40,568 bases of DNA, taken from positions 1 through 40,568 of the forward strand of contig URHY01000011.1 in assembly GCA_900547815.1 (NCBI GenBank). The letters are read 5' to 3'. Position 1 is the stretch's first letter. The number at the start of each line of letters is the position of its first letter. Shown piece after piece: positions 16,671-23,976 of this stretch. Source of the DNA: an uncultured Solobacterium sp. (GTDB lineage Bacteria; Bacillota_I; Bacilli_A; Erysipelotrichales; Erysipelotrichaceae). A program made the position numbers and the translations under genes. The notes under the pieces are model-generated. The model was not told the origin of the DNA. It worked only from the letters and a program-made list of their open reading frames with translations, and did not search any database.

Positions 16671-18427
16671 AAATTCAATATTCTTTTAATAAACATCCAT
16701 ATTTTCTGTATAAATGATATTTTTAACTGTTTACGCACTTCCTCTTTTTTTAATGTTGAAGTCCTATTTGATTCATTTTTAACTTTCACCTCAATATTCG
16801 TTTTATGTTTCTTTAAAGATAATTCAATAAAATCATGTCCCAATACATCTTTTTTTATATTTATTTTTTTTCCATTGACCAAGACATATTCAATTGTATC
16901 TTCCGTCCATATTTGAACTTTATTCTTCTTACGTAAATAATGAATTACTGGTTTTGATTGTTTTTGAAATTTTTTTACACTCTTTGTCAATACTAGTTCA
17001 TTCTTATCATTTACATTCCATATTCGTTCAAATGTTACAACTTCATTCTTATTTGTTAATTGTTCGCTTTTAGAAATGATTTCCTTCTCTTTATCTGGAC
17101 TAAACACAAACTCATATTCTTTTTTTTCTAGGTTGTTAAGAGTGTCTGTTGTATATGTTACGACTTTTAAAATGTCATCCCTTACCATGCGATTAAATAT
17201 TTTTTCAATATCCATATCCATAAATATTCCATTCAAATAATATTCCACTTTCATAGTCGCATTATGATCGTCCATTCGATATTCAAATTCTGGCAGTTTT
17301 TTGATTATCGTTTTATCCAATATTTGTTCATTATTAATATATAAACTTGTAGATGGTGCACGTTTATCAATTTGCACAATCACCTGATCCCATACTTCAT
17401 TGCCAAAAGCATCTTTGGCATACGCTATTACTTTATAAAAAAGATCACGATTATTTACAGCAAATAAATGTATTGTTTCGTTCAAGTAATGCCGATCTTT
17501 AATTCCATTTAGCTCTACATCAATATAGCCTCTTTCTAAATATGGAACATTCCAATTTAAATTCACAAATACATCTTCATTAGATACTTTGGCTGATGGT
17601 TGCAACGTAAGGGTTGGTAAAATATTCGAATATACGATAGAACCTTGGAGTTCTTTTTTTATATGTGGATATTCTTTATGTTCTAAAACAAATATATATA
17701 CACCGCTTTTACCAAAATCAATCGTGGCAAAATCTTTATTTTCTAAATCTATAGAATATAAATAATTCCCATCACAATATACATGTAAATGAAGTGGAAT
17801 CTCGCAAATCGATTCAAAACCTAAATCTAATTTATTATCTTTTACGTATGTCCTTTCTTGAAGTAAACATTCTGGAAACACAATCGGTAAGATTTCAATT
17901 TTTCTTTCAATTTCATTACCCGCAATATCTCGGCAAAGAACTTTTATGATTCGATTTTTTGTACTTGCATCCAAATCAAATTCAAGATTTTCGAATTCAA
18001 CTTTTTCATCATCCAAATAAACATCTACATGATCAACATTTTCTTCTAAAATTTGTACATGTACTTTTTCACAATCTATCAAAGGTAAAACATCTTTGAT
18101 CATACAATCCTTTGTCTTAACCACAATATTCGGTAAAGTTGTATCCAAAAGAATTGTTTTTTCTCCTTCTTCTAGGGCATAACCATCAATATCTTTTAAA
18201 ATATAAACTAACTGTGTTATCCCTTCCTTTTGAATATCAATATATGTATGCTCATGACTTAAATCTATTTGTTTTCCATCATATATGACTAAACTAGTAT
18301 CTCGATCTACTTTTTCGTTAAACAATAATTCTACATTCCCACTTGCTGATGCCACACCATTTATAAATGTATTTGTTTCTTGCCAATCCATATAGTTTGT
18401 ATACACAACATCTTGCATCCACATCAT
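16667..18427 (-). CDS. Ig-like-repeat protein of the T7SS operon, no signal peptide
   Basis: A 586-residue protein I cannot name. It looks like a chain of bacterial Ig-like beta-sandwiches, with repeat boundaries marked by LDTTLPNIVVK, IVYSNILPTLTLQP and IDKRAPSTSLYIN, and core phrases such as RDIAGNEIERK, AKDAFGNEVWDQ and TTDTLNNLEKK. The last about 50 residues are Lys-rich and end in a hydrophobic helix (ISFIQKIWMFIKRILNL) that might touch the membrane. There is no N-terminal signal peptide, although such domains are usually extracellular. ATG 18427 overlaps the kinase stop as ATGA and has GGAGG upstream. Its place between the EssB-like kinase and EssC suggests a structural or adaptor role (inference). 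Confidence 0.75.
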   Translation of the reverse strand: MMWMQDVVYTNYMDWQETNTFINGVASASGNVELLFNEKVDRDTSLVIYDGKQIDLSHEHTYIDIQKEGITQLVYILKDIDGYALEEGEKTILLDTTLPNIVVKTKDCMIKDVLPLIDCEKVHVQILEENVDHVDVYLDDEKVEFENLEFDLDASTKNRIIKVLCRDIAGNEIERKIEILPIVFPECLLQERTYVKDNKLDLGFESICEIPLHLHVYCDGNYLYSIDLENKDFATIDFGKSGVYIFVLEHKEYPHIKKELQGSIVYSNILPTLTLQPSAKVSNEDVFVNLNWNVPYLERGYIDVELNGIKDRHYLNETIHLFAVNNRDLFYKVIAYAKDAFGNEVWDQVIVQIDKRAPSTSLYINNEQILDKTIIKKLPEFEYRMDDHNATMKVEYYLNGIFMDMDIEKIFNRMVRDDILKVVTYTTDTLNNLEKKEYEFVFSPDKEKEIISKSEQLTNKNEVVTFERIWNVNDKNELVLTKSVKKFQKQSKPVIHYLRKKNKVQIWTEDTIEYVLVNGKKINIKKDVLGHDFIELSLKKHKTNIEVKVKNESNRTSTLKKEEVRKQLKISFIQKIWMFIKRILNL

Positions 18428-19761
18428 AAACTCCTCCAAAACGCATACAAATCATTCCATCGACTGCTTTTTAAATTATCAATAAACACTAAGGGTATTT
18501 CCATGATCTCACTCTCCTTATTCCTTAATAAAAATAAATATTCTAAATAATTACATCCTAAATCCTCAAATTCTTTTGAATAATTCAACAATTGATTTGT
18601 TTCTACATTTTCAAGCCAATCTTTTATTGGAGTTAATGAAACATTTAATTCTTCGTGAATGGCGATTTGTAGACATTGATTCACAACATCCAGCTTATCT
18701 TTCAACAACATATCGCTAGTTAAAACCAAACGCATACAACGAGCAATGGTACTAGTTGTAGGTTTTAAATAAATCAATGCACATGCTTCAAGTTCTGGTG
18801 TTTTGTTTAATGAAATACGATCATACATATATTGAATCAAAGTAGCATCCTTTGTTTTAAGAGCCTCCTTCATTAGAAATATAGATGCTTGCTTATTGAC
18901 ATATACATCATCTAATATCCAGCCATTACTAATCCACATATACAACCGATCTTTAGATTTCGATTCTTTATACGCCTTTTCAAACATGGCAATCTGATGA
19001 TGATAATAATAAGCATCAAATACATTTTTGGGACTTGTACATTTAAATAAAGAGAAGACAGACAGAATACATAATAAAAGTACAAGTAGTATTCGAATTA
19101 AAATATGTATGATAATCAAAAACTTAAATATTGATAAATTCGATATTCTTCTTTCTTTTTTTTGATGACACAAATAAATTATGAGTATCATCCCAACACC
19201 AAAAACTTCTTGAAGTAAAGATCCAAGCGCATAAATATCACAACGAATATCTTTTTTGCTTAAATTCATTAATTCAGGTGCACAATTCGATTTAGAAGCC
19301 ATAATTGCTACATGTGCATGATTTTCTATGCATGCATTAAAGTCAATCAAATAAAAATGTTTTTGATAATATATGATGTTTTCTAATTTTAAATCGATAT
19401 AGAGATATCCAATTTCATGCACAGCTTGTAAGACACTTAAAACATCAAACAATAATCGATACCTTTGAATTACACCTTTATATTGTTGAACAAATTGTTT
19501 TGCACTAATTCCAGGAATATAAGTTTCTACAAAGCACTGTAACGTTCCTTCTTCAAAACACGTAACTAAGCTTGGTACCAGTAAAGAATTTAATTTTGAA
19601 AGTACATCAATTTCTGTTTTAAACTGATGTTTATAACGATCCGATTCCATCTCATCACAAACCTTCAATATGTAAATACAAGTACTTAATTCATCTTGGA
19701 TACGAAATACATTACAATTATACGAGTCTAAAACACGATACTTACTGTTCTTTAAATTCAC
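18424..19761 (-). CDS. EssB/YukC-like membrane protein with intact kinase motifs
   Basis: About 445 residues. The N-terminal kinase domain begins KYRVL and has the VAIK-type Lys (K33, YILKV), helix-C Glu (E50), the catalytic loop YIDLKLENI (D123, K125, N128), DFN (140-142), APE (161-163) and the helix-F Asp (D175). The glycine loop is not recognisable, and the lobe after helix F is replaced by hydrophobic sequence and a membrane helix (about 213-239). A helical domain of about 200 residues follows outside. Pseudokinase, membrane helix and helical exterior is the build of EssB/YukC (about 450 residues), but those lack catalytic residues. The start is uncertain: GTG 19761 is 9 nt after GGGG; ATG 19770 and 19794 are alternatives. 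Overlaps the FHA gene. Confidence 0.8.
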   Translation of the reverse strand: MNLKNSKYRVLDSYNCNVFRIQDELSTCIYILKVCDEMESDRYKHQFKTEIDVLSKLNSLLVPSLVTCFEEGTLQCFVETYIPGISAKQFVQQYKGVIQRYRLLFDVLSVLQAVHEIGYLYIDLKLENIIYYQKHFYLIDFNACIENHAHVAIMASKSNCAPELMNLSKKDIRCDIYALGSLLQEVFGVGMILIIYLCHQKKERRISNLSIFKFLIIIHILIRILLVLLLCILSVFSLFKCTSPKNVFDAYYYHHQIAMFEKAYKESKSKDRLYMWISNGWILDDVYVNKQASIFLMKEALKTKDATLIQYMYDRISLNKTPELEACALIYLKPTTSTIARCMRLVLTSDMLLKDKLDVVNQCLQIAIHEELNVSLTPIKDWLENVETNQLLNYSKEFEDLGCNYLEYLFLLRNKESEIMEIPLVFIDNLKSSRWNDLYAFWRSL

Positions 19762-20698
19762 ATTCGACATCCCCAAATCGTATATGCATTCCATCTTTTA
19801 AACGCATTTTTCTTTTGACTTCTTTATCATTTAAAAATGTTTTATTAGTACTCTTTAAATCTTGAATATAGTATCTTTCATTTTCACAAATAATTTTTGC
19901 ATGTTTCAAAGATACACTCGAATCTTGAAAACGTACATCACAACTCATAGCTCTTCCAATCAAATTTATTTCATTTGCCAAAGAATATTTCTCTTTTCCC
20001 TTCATTAAATAAGCTGAAAAATTAATTTGAACTTGTAGAAGCTGTGTTTTTTCTTCCAAAATAGATTCAACAGGTTTGTTTTTATGAAAAGCTTGTATGG
20101 GTTCCTTGACTTTAAACGTTTGTATTCGTCTATGCTTAAAAAATGAAAACTTCTTTGGATAATACAATTCACGAATATTATCTAACCCCAAAACAAGATT
20201 GGGTAAACTAAATTCCGTGCTGTTTAAAAATTTTAACAAGAATCCTGGAATTTCAAACGCTGTAGTCGTCTGCATTGTTTTTGCGATATATTCAACCCAT
20301 TTTTCTGACATATCCCTTTGAAACATCCAATTTGTTATTTGAATTGGAACTACAATGAACGCAAAGCGATCGCCAAAAGGCGAAACAAATACATAATCCG
20401 GATCAAATAAAACTGGTTTATTTCGATTTGATGCAATTGCTTGTTCAAAAAGTTGATGTAAAAAAATATATCCCTCTTCGTTTTCAAAAACATATTGACT
20501 TAAAAAATCGTGTAAAGGAATAAAGCCCTCTATCGCATACACAATCGAGGCGCTGTTCTGATTTGTCAACATGCAAGGTAAGCAGAAATCATCATTTGAC
20601 ATTCGATCAAAAATAGAAAGATCTAAAAGTTTAGGATCTTTGAGATGCACATACAAGTGATTTTCATCCATACAATCTTGTTCAATCCATTCACACAT
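19742..20698 (-). CDS. FHA-domain protein (DUF6382-like N-terminus), first gene of the T7SS operon
   Basis: A 318-residue cytoplasmic protein. Residues 1-185 form an alpha/beta domain like DUF6382, which commonly precedes FHA domains in Firmicutes. After a basic linker, residues about 225-318 form an FHA domain with GR (248-249), SLKH (263-266) and STNKTFLN (283-290), the set that reads phosphothreonine. Asn-Lys-Thr replaces the usual Asn-Gly-Thr. The SD GGAGGTGAT stands upstream of the ATG at 20698. It opens the T7SS transcript and overlaps the kinase-like gene, so it is a plausible reader of that kinase's phosphorylation (inference). No promoter could be assigned with confidence in the AT-rich upstream stretch. 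Confidence 0.88.
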   Translation of the reverse strand: MCEWIEQDCMDENHLYVHLKDPKLLDLSIFDRMSNDDFCLPCMLTNQNSASIVYAIEGFIPLHDFLSQYVFENEEGYIFLHQLFEQAIASNRNKPVLFDPDYVFVSPFGDRFAFIVVPIQITNWMFQRDMSEKWVEYIAKTMQTTTAFEIPGFLLKFLNSTEFSLPNLVLGLDNIRELYYPKKFSFFKHRRIQTFKVKEPIQAFHKNKPVESILEEKTQLLQVQINFSAYLMKGKEKYSLANEINLIGRAMSCDVRFQDSSVSLKHAKIICENERYYIQDLKSTNKTFLNDKEVKRKMRLKDGMHIRFGDVECEFKEQ

Positions 20699-20763
20699 TT
20701 CATCACCTCCATATTCTTAAACGTTTTAAAAAGTAGTTTTTCGAGAAAACTTTTATTATTTTT

Positions 20764-20792
20764 TTGATTTTTCTCTTTTTTTTGTCTAAAAT
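20764..20792 (+). promoter_or_regulatory. Promoter predicting a leaderless mRNA (membrane protein gene)
   Basis: TTGATT (20764-20769), 17-bp spacer, TAAAAT (20787-20792). Exactly 6 nt separate the -10 from ATGATG at 20799, so the transcript should start at the start codon; no SD is present. Confidence 0.55.
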
Positions 20793-20798
20793 GAAACA

Positions 20799-21314
20799 AT
20801 GATGAAATTTTTAACATATATACACGTTTATTTAATCCAAACCATTCTAAATATTCTTCCATTTTTTTGGATCGATGTATTTTATGATAATCAAACTTAT
20901 ATTGGCAACCAGTTGCATCGACCTATTTACTTATTTTTTTGGGCATTAAGTTCAGCTTTAGGTTTTTATTTCTATTCAAAAAAAATATGGGAAAAATATG
21001 ATGTTCGATACAATAAAAAAAATCATGCCCTTATCTGTATAGGCATGATTCTATCATGTAGTATTCCATATAATGAGGTTACCCTTTTAAAAGATCTACA
21101 TGTATGGTTATCCATAATCTTTGTAGCCTCTTTTATAATTGAATGGTTTCTTTTTATTCCAGTTAATTTAAATAAAAACTCAATCCTATTTTATATCAAC
21201 ATTGGATTGAGTTTTATGTTCACATTTATGTTTGGCCATATCACTGGATTTTGTGAAATCTATTTTTCATTTACTACGAATATTCTACTTCATCAATGGT
21301 TGTTTCAGGATTGA
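20799..21314 (+). CDS. Small multi-pass membrane protein of unknown function
   Basis: A 171-residue hydrophobic protein with about five membrane segments (roughly residues 5-25, 43-60, 76-93, 103-122 and 130-150). I do not recognise a family or catalytic motif. It starts at the double ATG 20799/20802, which has no SD but lies 6 nt after a good -10 hexamer. The gene is divergent from the T7SS operon (about 100 nt between starts), and its last 41 nt overlap the end of the convergent membrane-repeat gene. The T7SS locus flanks it, but a functional link is only positional. Confidence 0.7.
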   Translation: MMKFLTYIHVYLIQTILNILPFFWIDVFYDNQTYIGNQLHRPIYLFFWALSSALGFYFYSKKIWEKYDVRYNKKNHALICIGMILSCSIPYNEVTLLKDLHVWLSIIFVASFIIEWFLFIPVNLNKNSILFYINIGLSFMFTFMFGHITGFCEIYFSFTTNILLHQWLFQD

Positions 21315-22581
21315 TTTTGTCAATCTTTTCTAAATAATTTTTAGCTTTTTCTACAAAATACATACGATTACCAAGTTCAACAACCTTTTCAAAATACATA
21401 CGAGCCAATTTATAGTCTTCCTCAACAAATGAAATCAAGGCAATATAGTAACATGAATCAACTTGTTGAAATGCAAAATTTGCCCTTTGAAGTCCTTGTA
21501 AGTAGTATTTTTTACAAGTATTAAATTCTCCATCCATTAAGTGAATCTTATTTTCAATTGCCGCCATTTCTTCGCTTTGAATCATGACACCTGCACGTCC
21601 ATAATGCATACGTACATTTTGAGCTTCTTCTTTACAACGAGATAGTCCATCTTCATCTTTTAACATATAATCTATATAAGACATCAATGACCAATATTGT
21701 AATGAGCTTGCTGCATCTTTTCTTGGATAACTAATCAATACATCCTGTGCAAGTTCAGGATCATTTAAATAAATCAAGCATTGTGCAAGCAATGTATGTT
21801 GAGTTAGACGCGTATGCCCTTTAGAATTTGTGCAATAATAAATAATAGCACTCGCACACGCTTCTGGATTACAATCTTCATACAATAGTTTAGTGATTGG
21901 AAGAAGCGATACAGCACGATATCTTAAAACAATATTAAACGCAAATAAATAGAACATTAATAATATAGCTAAAAGCATAATATTATTTACAACGCCTAAA
22001 ATCACAAACAAAGCAACAATACCTAAAGCATAGATGCCCGTAAGTTTTTTTACATTTTTACGACACGTTTTTGCAAGTTCCTTATAAGACTCATCTAAAT
22101 TGTGATGTATCTTATACATACGAACTAATTCATCATCACTCGAAAAATTAAATTCTCTACGTTCTTTTGAAATACTAGAGCGTAAACTTAACATACCATA
22201 AATACATACAATAAATGCTGGAATCACAAGCAGAGTTCCAATATAAATCATGTATTCTGGTAAGAAAAATATTAAACACATCACAATCCATGGACTTATA
22301 TTAAAACGTGCTGATAAATATTGACCAATATATATAATATTAATTATTCCCGAAATCAATAGGGCATCCCCAACATATAAAATCCACATATTATTTTGCA
22401 AATAAGATAAGACTTGTTTTAATGTTTGTGTATCAACACCAGGAACTGAACTTAATGCACTTGAAATCATATCTGAATTGACATCAACTCCACTTGAAAA
22501 TACAACTGCACTTAATCCTAATCCAACCACAAAAGCTACAACCATAGCTATTAAATGGGATTTACAACGATATTTCCACAT
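21274..22581 (-). CDS. Membrane protein with C-terminal TPR-like repeats
   Basis: A 435-residue protein: an N-terminal membrane segment (about 10-30), a short extracellular loop, three more hydrophobic stretches (about 66-87, 95-112 and 112-132), a cytoplasmic helical loop, a hydrophobic pair (about 182-222), then about 190 residues of helical hairpins that look TPR-like (HTLLAQCLIYLNDPELAQDVL, ISFVEEDYKLARMYFEKVVEL). This suggests a membrane scaffold for protein contacts; I know no named family. It follows the serine acetyltransferase gene by 8 nt and has AGGTGG before its ATG, so the two are probably co-transcribed. It is next to the T7SS operon but on a different transcript. Confidence 0.78.
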   Translation of the reverse strand: MWKYRCKSHLIAMVVAFVVGLGLSAVVFSSGVDVNSDMISSALSSVPGVDTQTLKQVLSYLQNNMWILYVGDALLISGIINIIYIGQYLSARFNISPWIVMCLIFFLPEYMIYIGTLLVIPAFIVCIYGMLSLRSSISKERREFNFSSDDELVRMYKIHHNLDESYKELAKTCRKNVKKLTGIYALGIVALFVILGVVNNIMLLAILLMFYLFAFNIVLRYRAVSLLPITKLLYEDCNPEACASAIIYYCTNSKGHTRLTQHTLLAQCLIYLNDPELAQDVLISYPRKDAASSLQYWSLMSYIDYMLKDEDGLSRCKEEAQNVRMHYGRAGVMIQSEEMAAIENKIHLMDGEFNTCKKYYLQGLQRANFAFQQVDSCYYIALISFVEEDYKLARMYFEKVVELGNRMYFVEKAKNYLEKIDKINPETTIDEVEYS

Positions 22582-22589
22582 ACAACCAC

Positions 22590-23129
22590 CTATTTCTTCT
22601 CTATAATTTTTGCAGGAATACCAACTGCAGTTGCCCCTTCAGGCACATCTTTTAAAAGTACCGCATTTGCTCCTACACGACATCCTTTTTTCAAAGTGAT
22701 ATTTCCTAAACATTTAGCTCCACAACCAATATATACTCCATCCTCTAAAGTAGGATGTCTTTTAACATGTTGCTTCCCCGTACCACCTAATGTAACGCCA
22801 TGATAAAGCTGACAATCATCCCCGATAATTGCCGTTTCTCCAATCACAACGCCCATACCATGGTCAATCATCAATCCTCGACCAATTTGAGCTCCAGGAT
22901 GAATTTCAATCCCAGTCCAATGTCTTGCTCGATTACTTATCCAACGCGCAATAAATGTATGATCATGCACCCAGAACCAATGGGCAATACGATGTAAACC
23001 AATTGCCTTAATATGAGGATACAGCCAAAATACTTCCCACTTTGAATGCGCTGCAGGATCAAGCTGCATTGTTCGATTTATGTTATATATTCCATCGCGA
23101 ATAAAAGATCTATTGCTTCTTTCTGACAT
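22590..23129 (-). CDS. cysE: Serine O-acetyltransferase
   Basis: A 179-residue CysE/EpsC-type enzyme making O-acetyl-L-serine from serine and acetyl-CoA, the first step of cysteine synthesis. The left-handed beta-helix hexapeptide repeats run from about residue 72 to the end (IEIHPGAQIG, IDHGMGVVIGETAIIG, LYHGVTLGGTG, VGANAVLLKDVPEGATAVGIPAKII), with catalytic DHG and the GVTLGGTGK motif. It is short, like Gram-positive CysE, because the N-terminal helical region is reduced. No SD is visible; the ATG lies 6 nt after a TAAAAT -10, so a leaderless mRNA is predicted. Cysteine supply may feed SufS, but the two are on separate transcripts. Confidence 0.95.
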   Translation of the reverse strand: MSERSNRSFIRDGIYNINRTMQLDPAAHSKWEVFWLYPHIKAIGLHRIAHWFWVHDHTFIARWISNRARHWTGIEIHPGAQIGRGLMIDHGMGVVIGETAIIGDDCQLYHGVTLGGTGKQHVKRHPTLEDGVYIGCGAKCLGNITLKKGCRVGANAVLLKDVPEGATAVGIPAKIIEKK

Positions 23130-23135
23130 GATAAA

Positions 23136-23164
23136 ATTTTAGTTTATTTGTGTCTAAATTTCAA
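23136..23164 (-). promoter_or_regulatory. Promoter of cysE, predicting a leaderless mRNA
   Basis: On the minus strand, TTGAAA (23164-23159), 17-bp spacer, TAAAAT (23141-23136), then TTTATC and the ATG at 23129. The start of transcription should coincide with the start codon. No T-box or S-box leader can fit. Confidence 0.7.
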
Positions 23165-23173
23165 GTTTAGTGT

Positions 23174-23908
23174 TTATTTCACATAAACTTCACATAGTGA
23201 ATCATCTAAAACCTTACCAATTGAATCATGAATGACTAAATCAGCCTTTGAATCCATGTTCGTACTGTCTCTATTTATTAATACCAAATGTTTACCATGG
23301 AAATAATTAATCAAACCAGCCGCAGGATATACAACTAAACTTGTTCCACCTACAATTAAAAGATCTGCCTGTTCAATCGCATGAACGGCTGAATACAAAG
23401 TATATTCGTCCAAACCTTCTTCATACAACACTACATCCGGCTTAATAATAGCACCACATTTTGGACATCTAGGAATACCATCGCTATCCCTATATTTCAT
23501 CATATCTTCTAAAGAATATTTCGTTTGACAATGTGTACATGTATTTCTTAATACACTTCCATGAAGTTCATATACATTTTTAGAACCCGCAAGTTGATGT
23601 AAACCATCAATATTCTGTGTAACAATAGCCTTTAATTTACCCATCTGCTCCAATTTTGATAGTGCAAGATGCGCCTTATTTGGTTTGGCATCTAAATAAA
23701 TCATTTGGTTAAAATAAAATTCAAAAAATTCTTTCGGATGACTAAGATAAAAACTATGCGACAACATAATTTCAGCTGGATATGGGTATTTCTTTTTATA
23801 TAATCCGTTATCACTACGAAAATCTGGAATGTTACTTTCTGTAGATACACCAGCCCCACCAAAAAAAACTATATTATTACTTTCTTGAATCCACTCTTTT
23901 AAAGACAT
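23174..23908 (-). CDS. NAD-dependent protein deacylase (sirtuin)
   Basis: A 244-residue SIR2-family enzyme that removes acyl groups from lysine using NAD. The NAD-binding GAGVSTESNIPDFR is at 18-31, TQNIDGLH and the catalytic His in ELHGS lie in the middle, and a zinc ribbon CxxC...CxxC (CTHC, CPKC) is present. VVGTS-type GGTSLVVYPAAGL completes the fold. ATG 23908 follows AAGGA by about 10 nt; the in-frame GTG 23917 abuts the SD. A TATAAT (23934-23929) just behind the clpB terminator could serve as its own promoter. It is of bacterial class III/U-like size; the acyl specificity is unknown. Confidence 0.95.
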   Translation of the reverse strand: MSLKEWIQESNNIVFFGGAGVSTESNIPDFRSDNGLYKKKYPYPAEIMLSHSFYLSHPKEFFEFYFNQMIYLDAKPNKAHLALSKLEQMGKLKAIVTQNIDGLHQLAGSKNVYELHGSVLRNTCTHCQTKYSLEDMMKYRDSDGIPRCPKCGAIIKPDVVLYEEGLDEYTLYSAVHAIEQADLLIVGGTSLVVYPAAGLINYFHGKHLVLINRDSTNMDSKADLVIHDSIGKVLDDSLCEVYVK

Positions 23909-23940
23909 AAATATCACTTCCTTTCTCTATTATACCTCCA

Positions 23941-23976
23941 AACAAACAAAGAAAGGAAGATAATTAACTATCTTCC
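23941..23976 (-). terminator. Terminator of clpB, containing its stop codon
   Basis: On the minus strand, stem GGAAGATA (23976-23969), six-base loop, stem TATCTTCC (23962-23955), then TTTCTTTGTTTGTTT. The clpB stop TAG (23970-23968) lies at the end of the first arm, so the final codons are part of the hairpin. Confidence 0.75.

Noticed and set aside
23160..23195. Hairpin after the sirtuin gene as a terminator
   Set aside because: The short stem has no T-run and overlaps the stop codon and the cysE promoter region.
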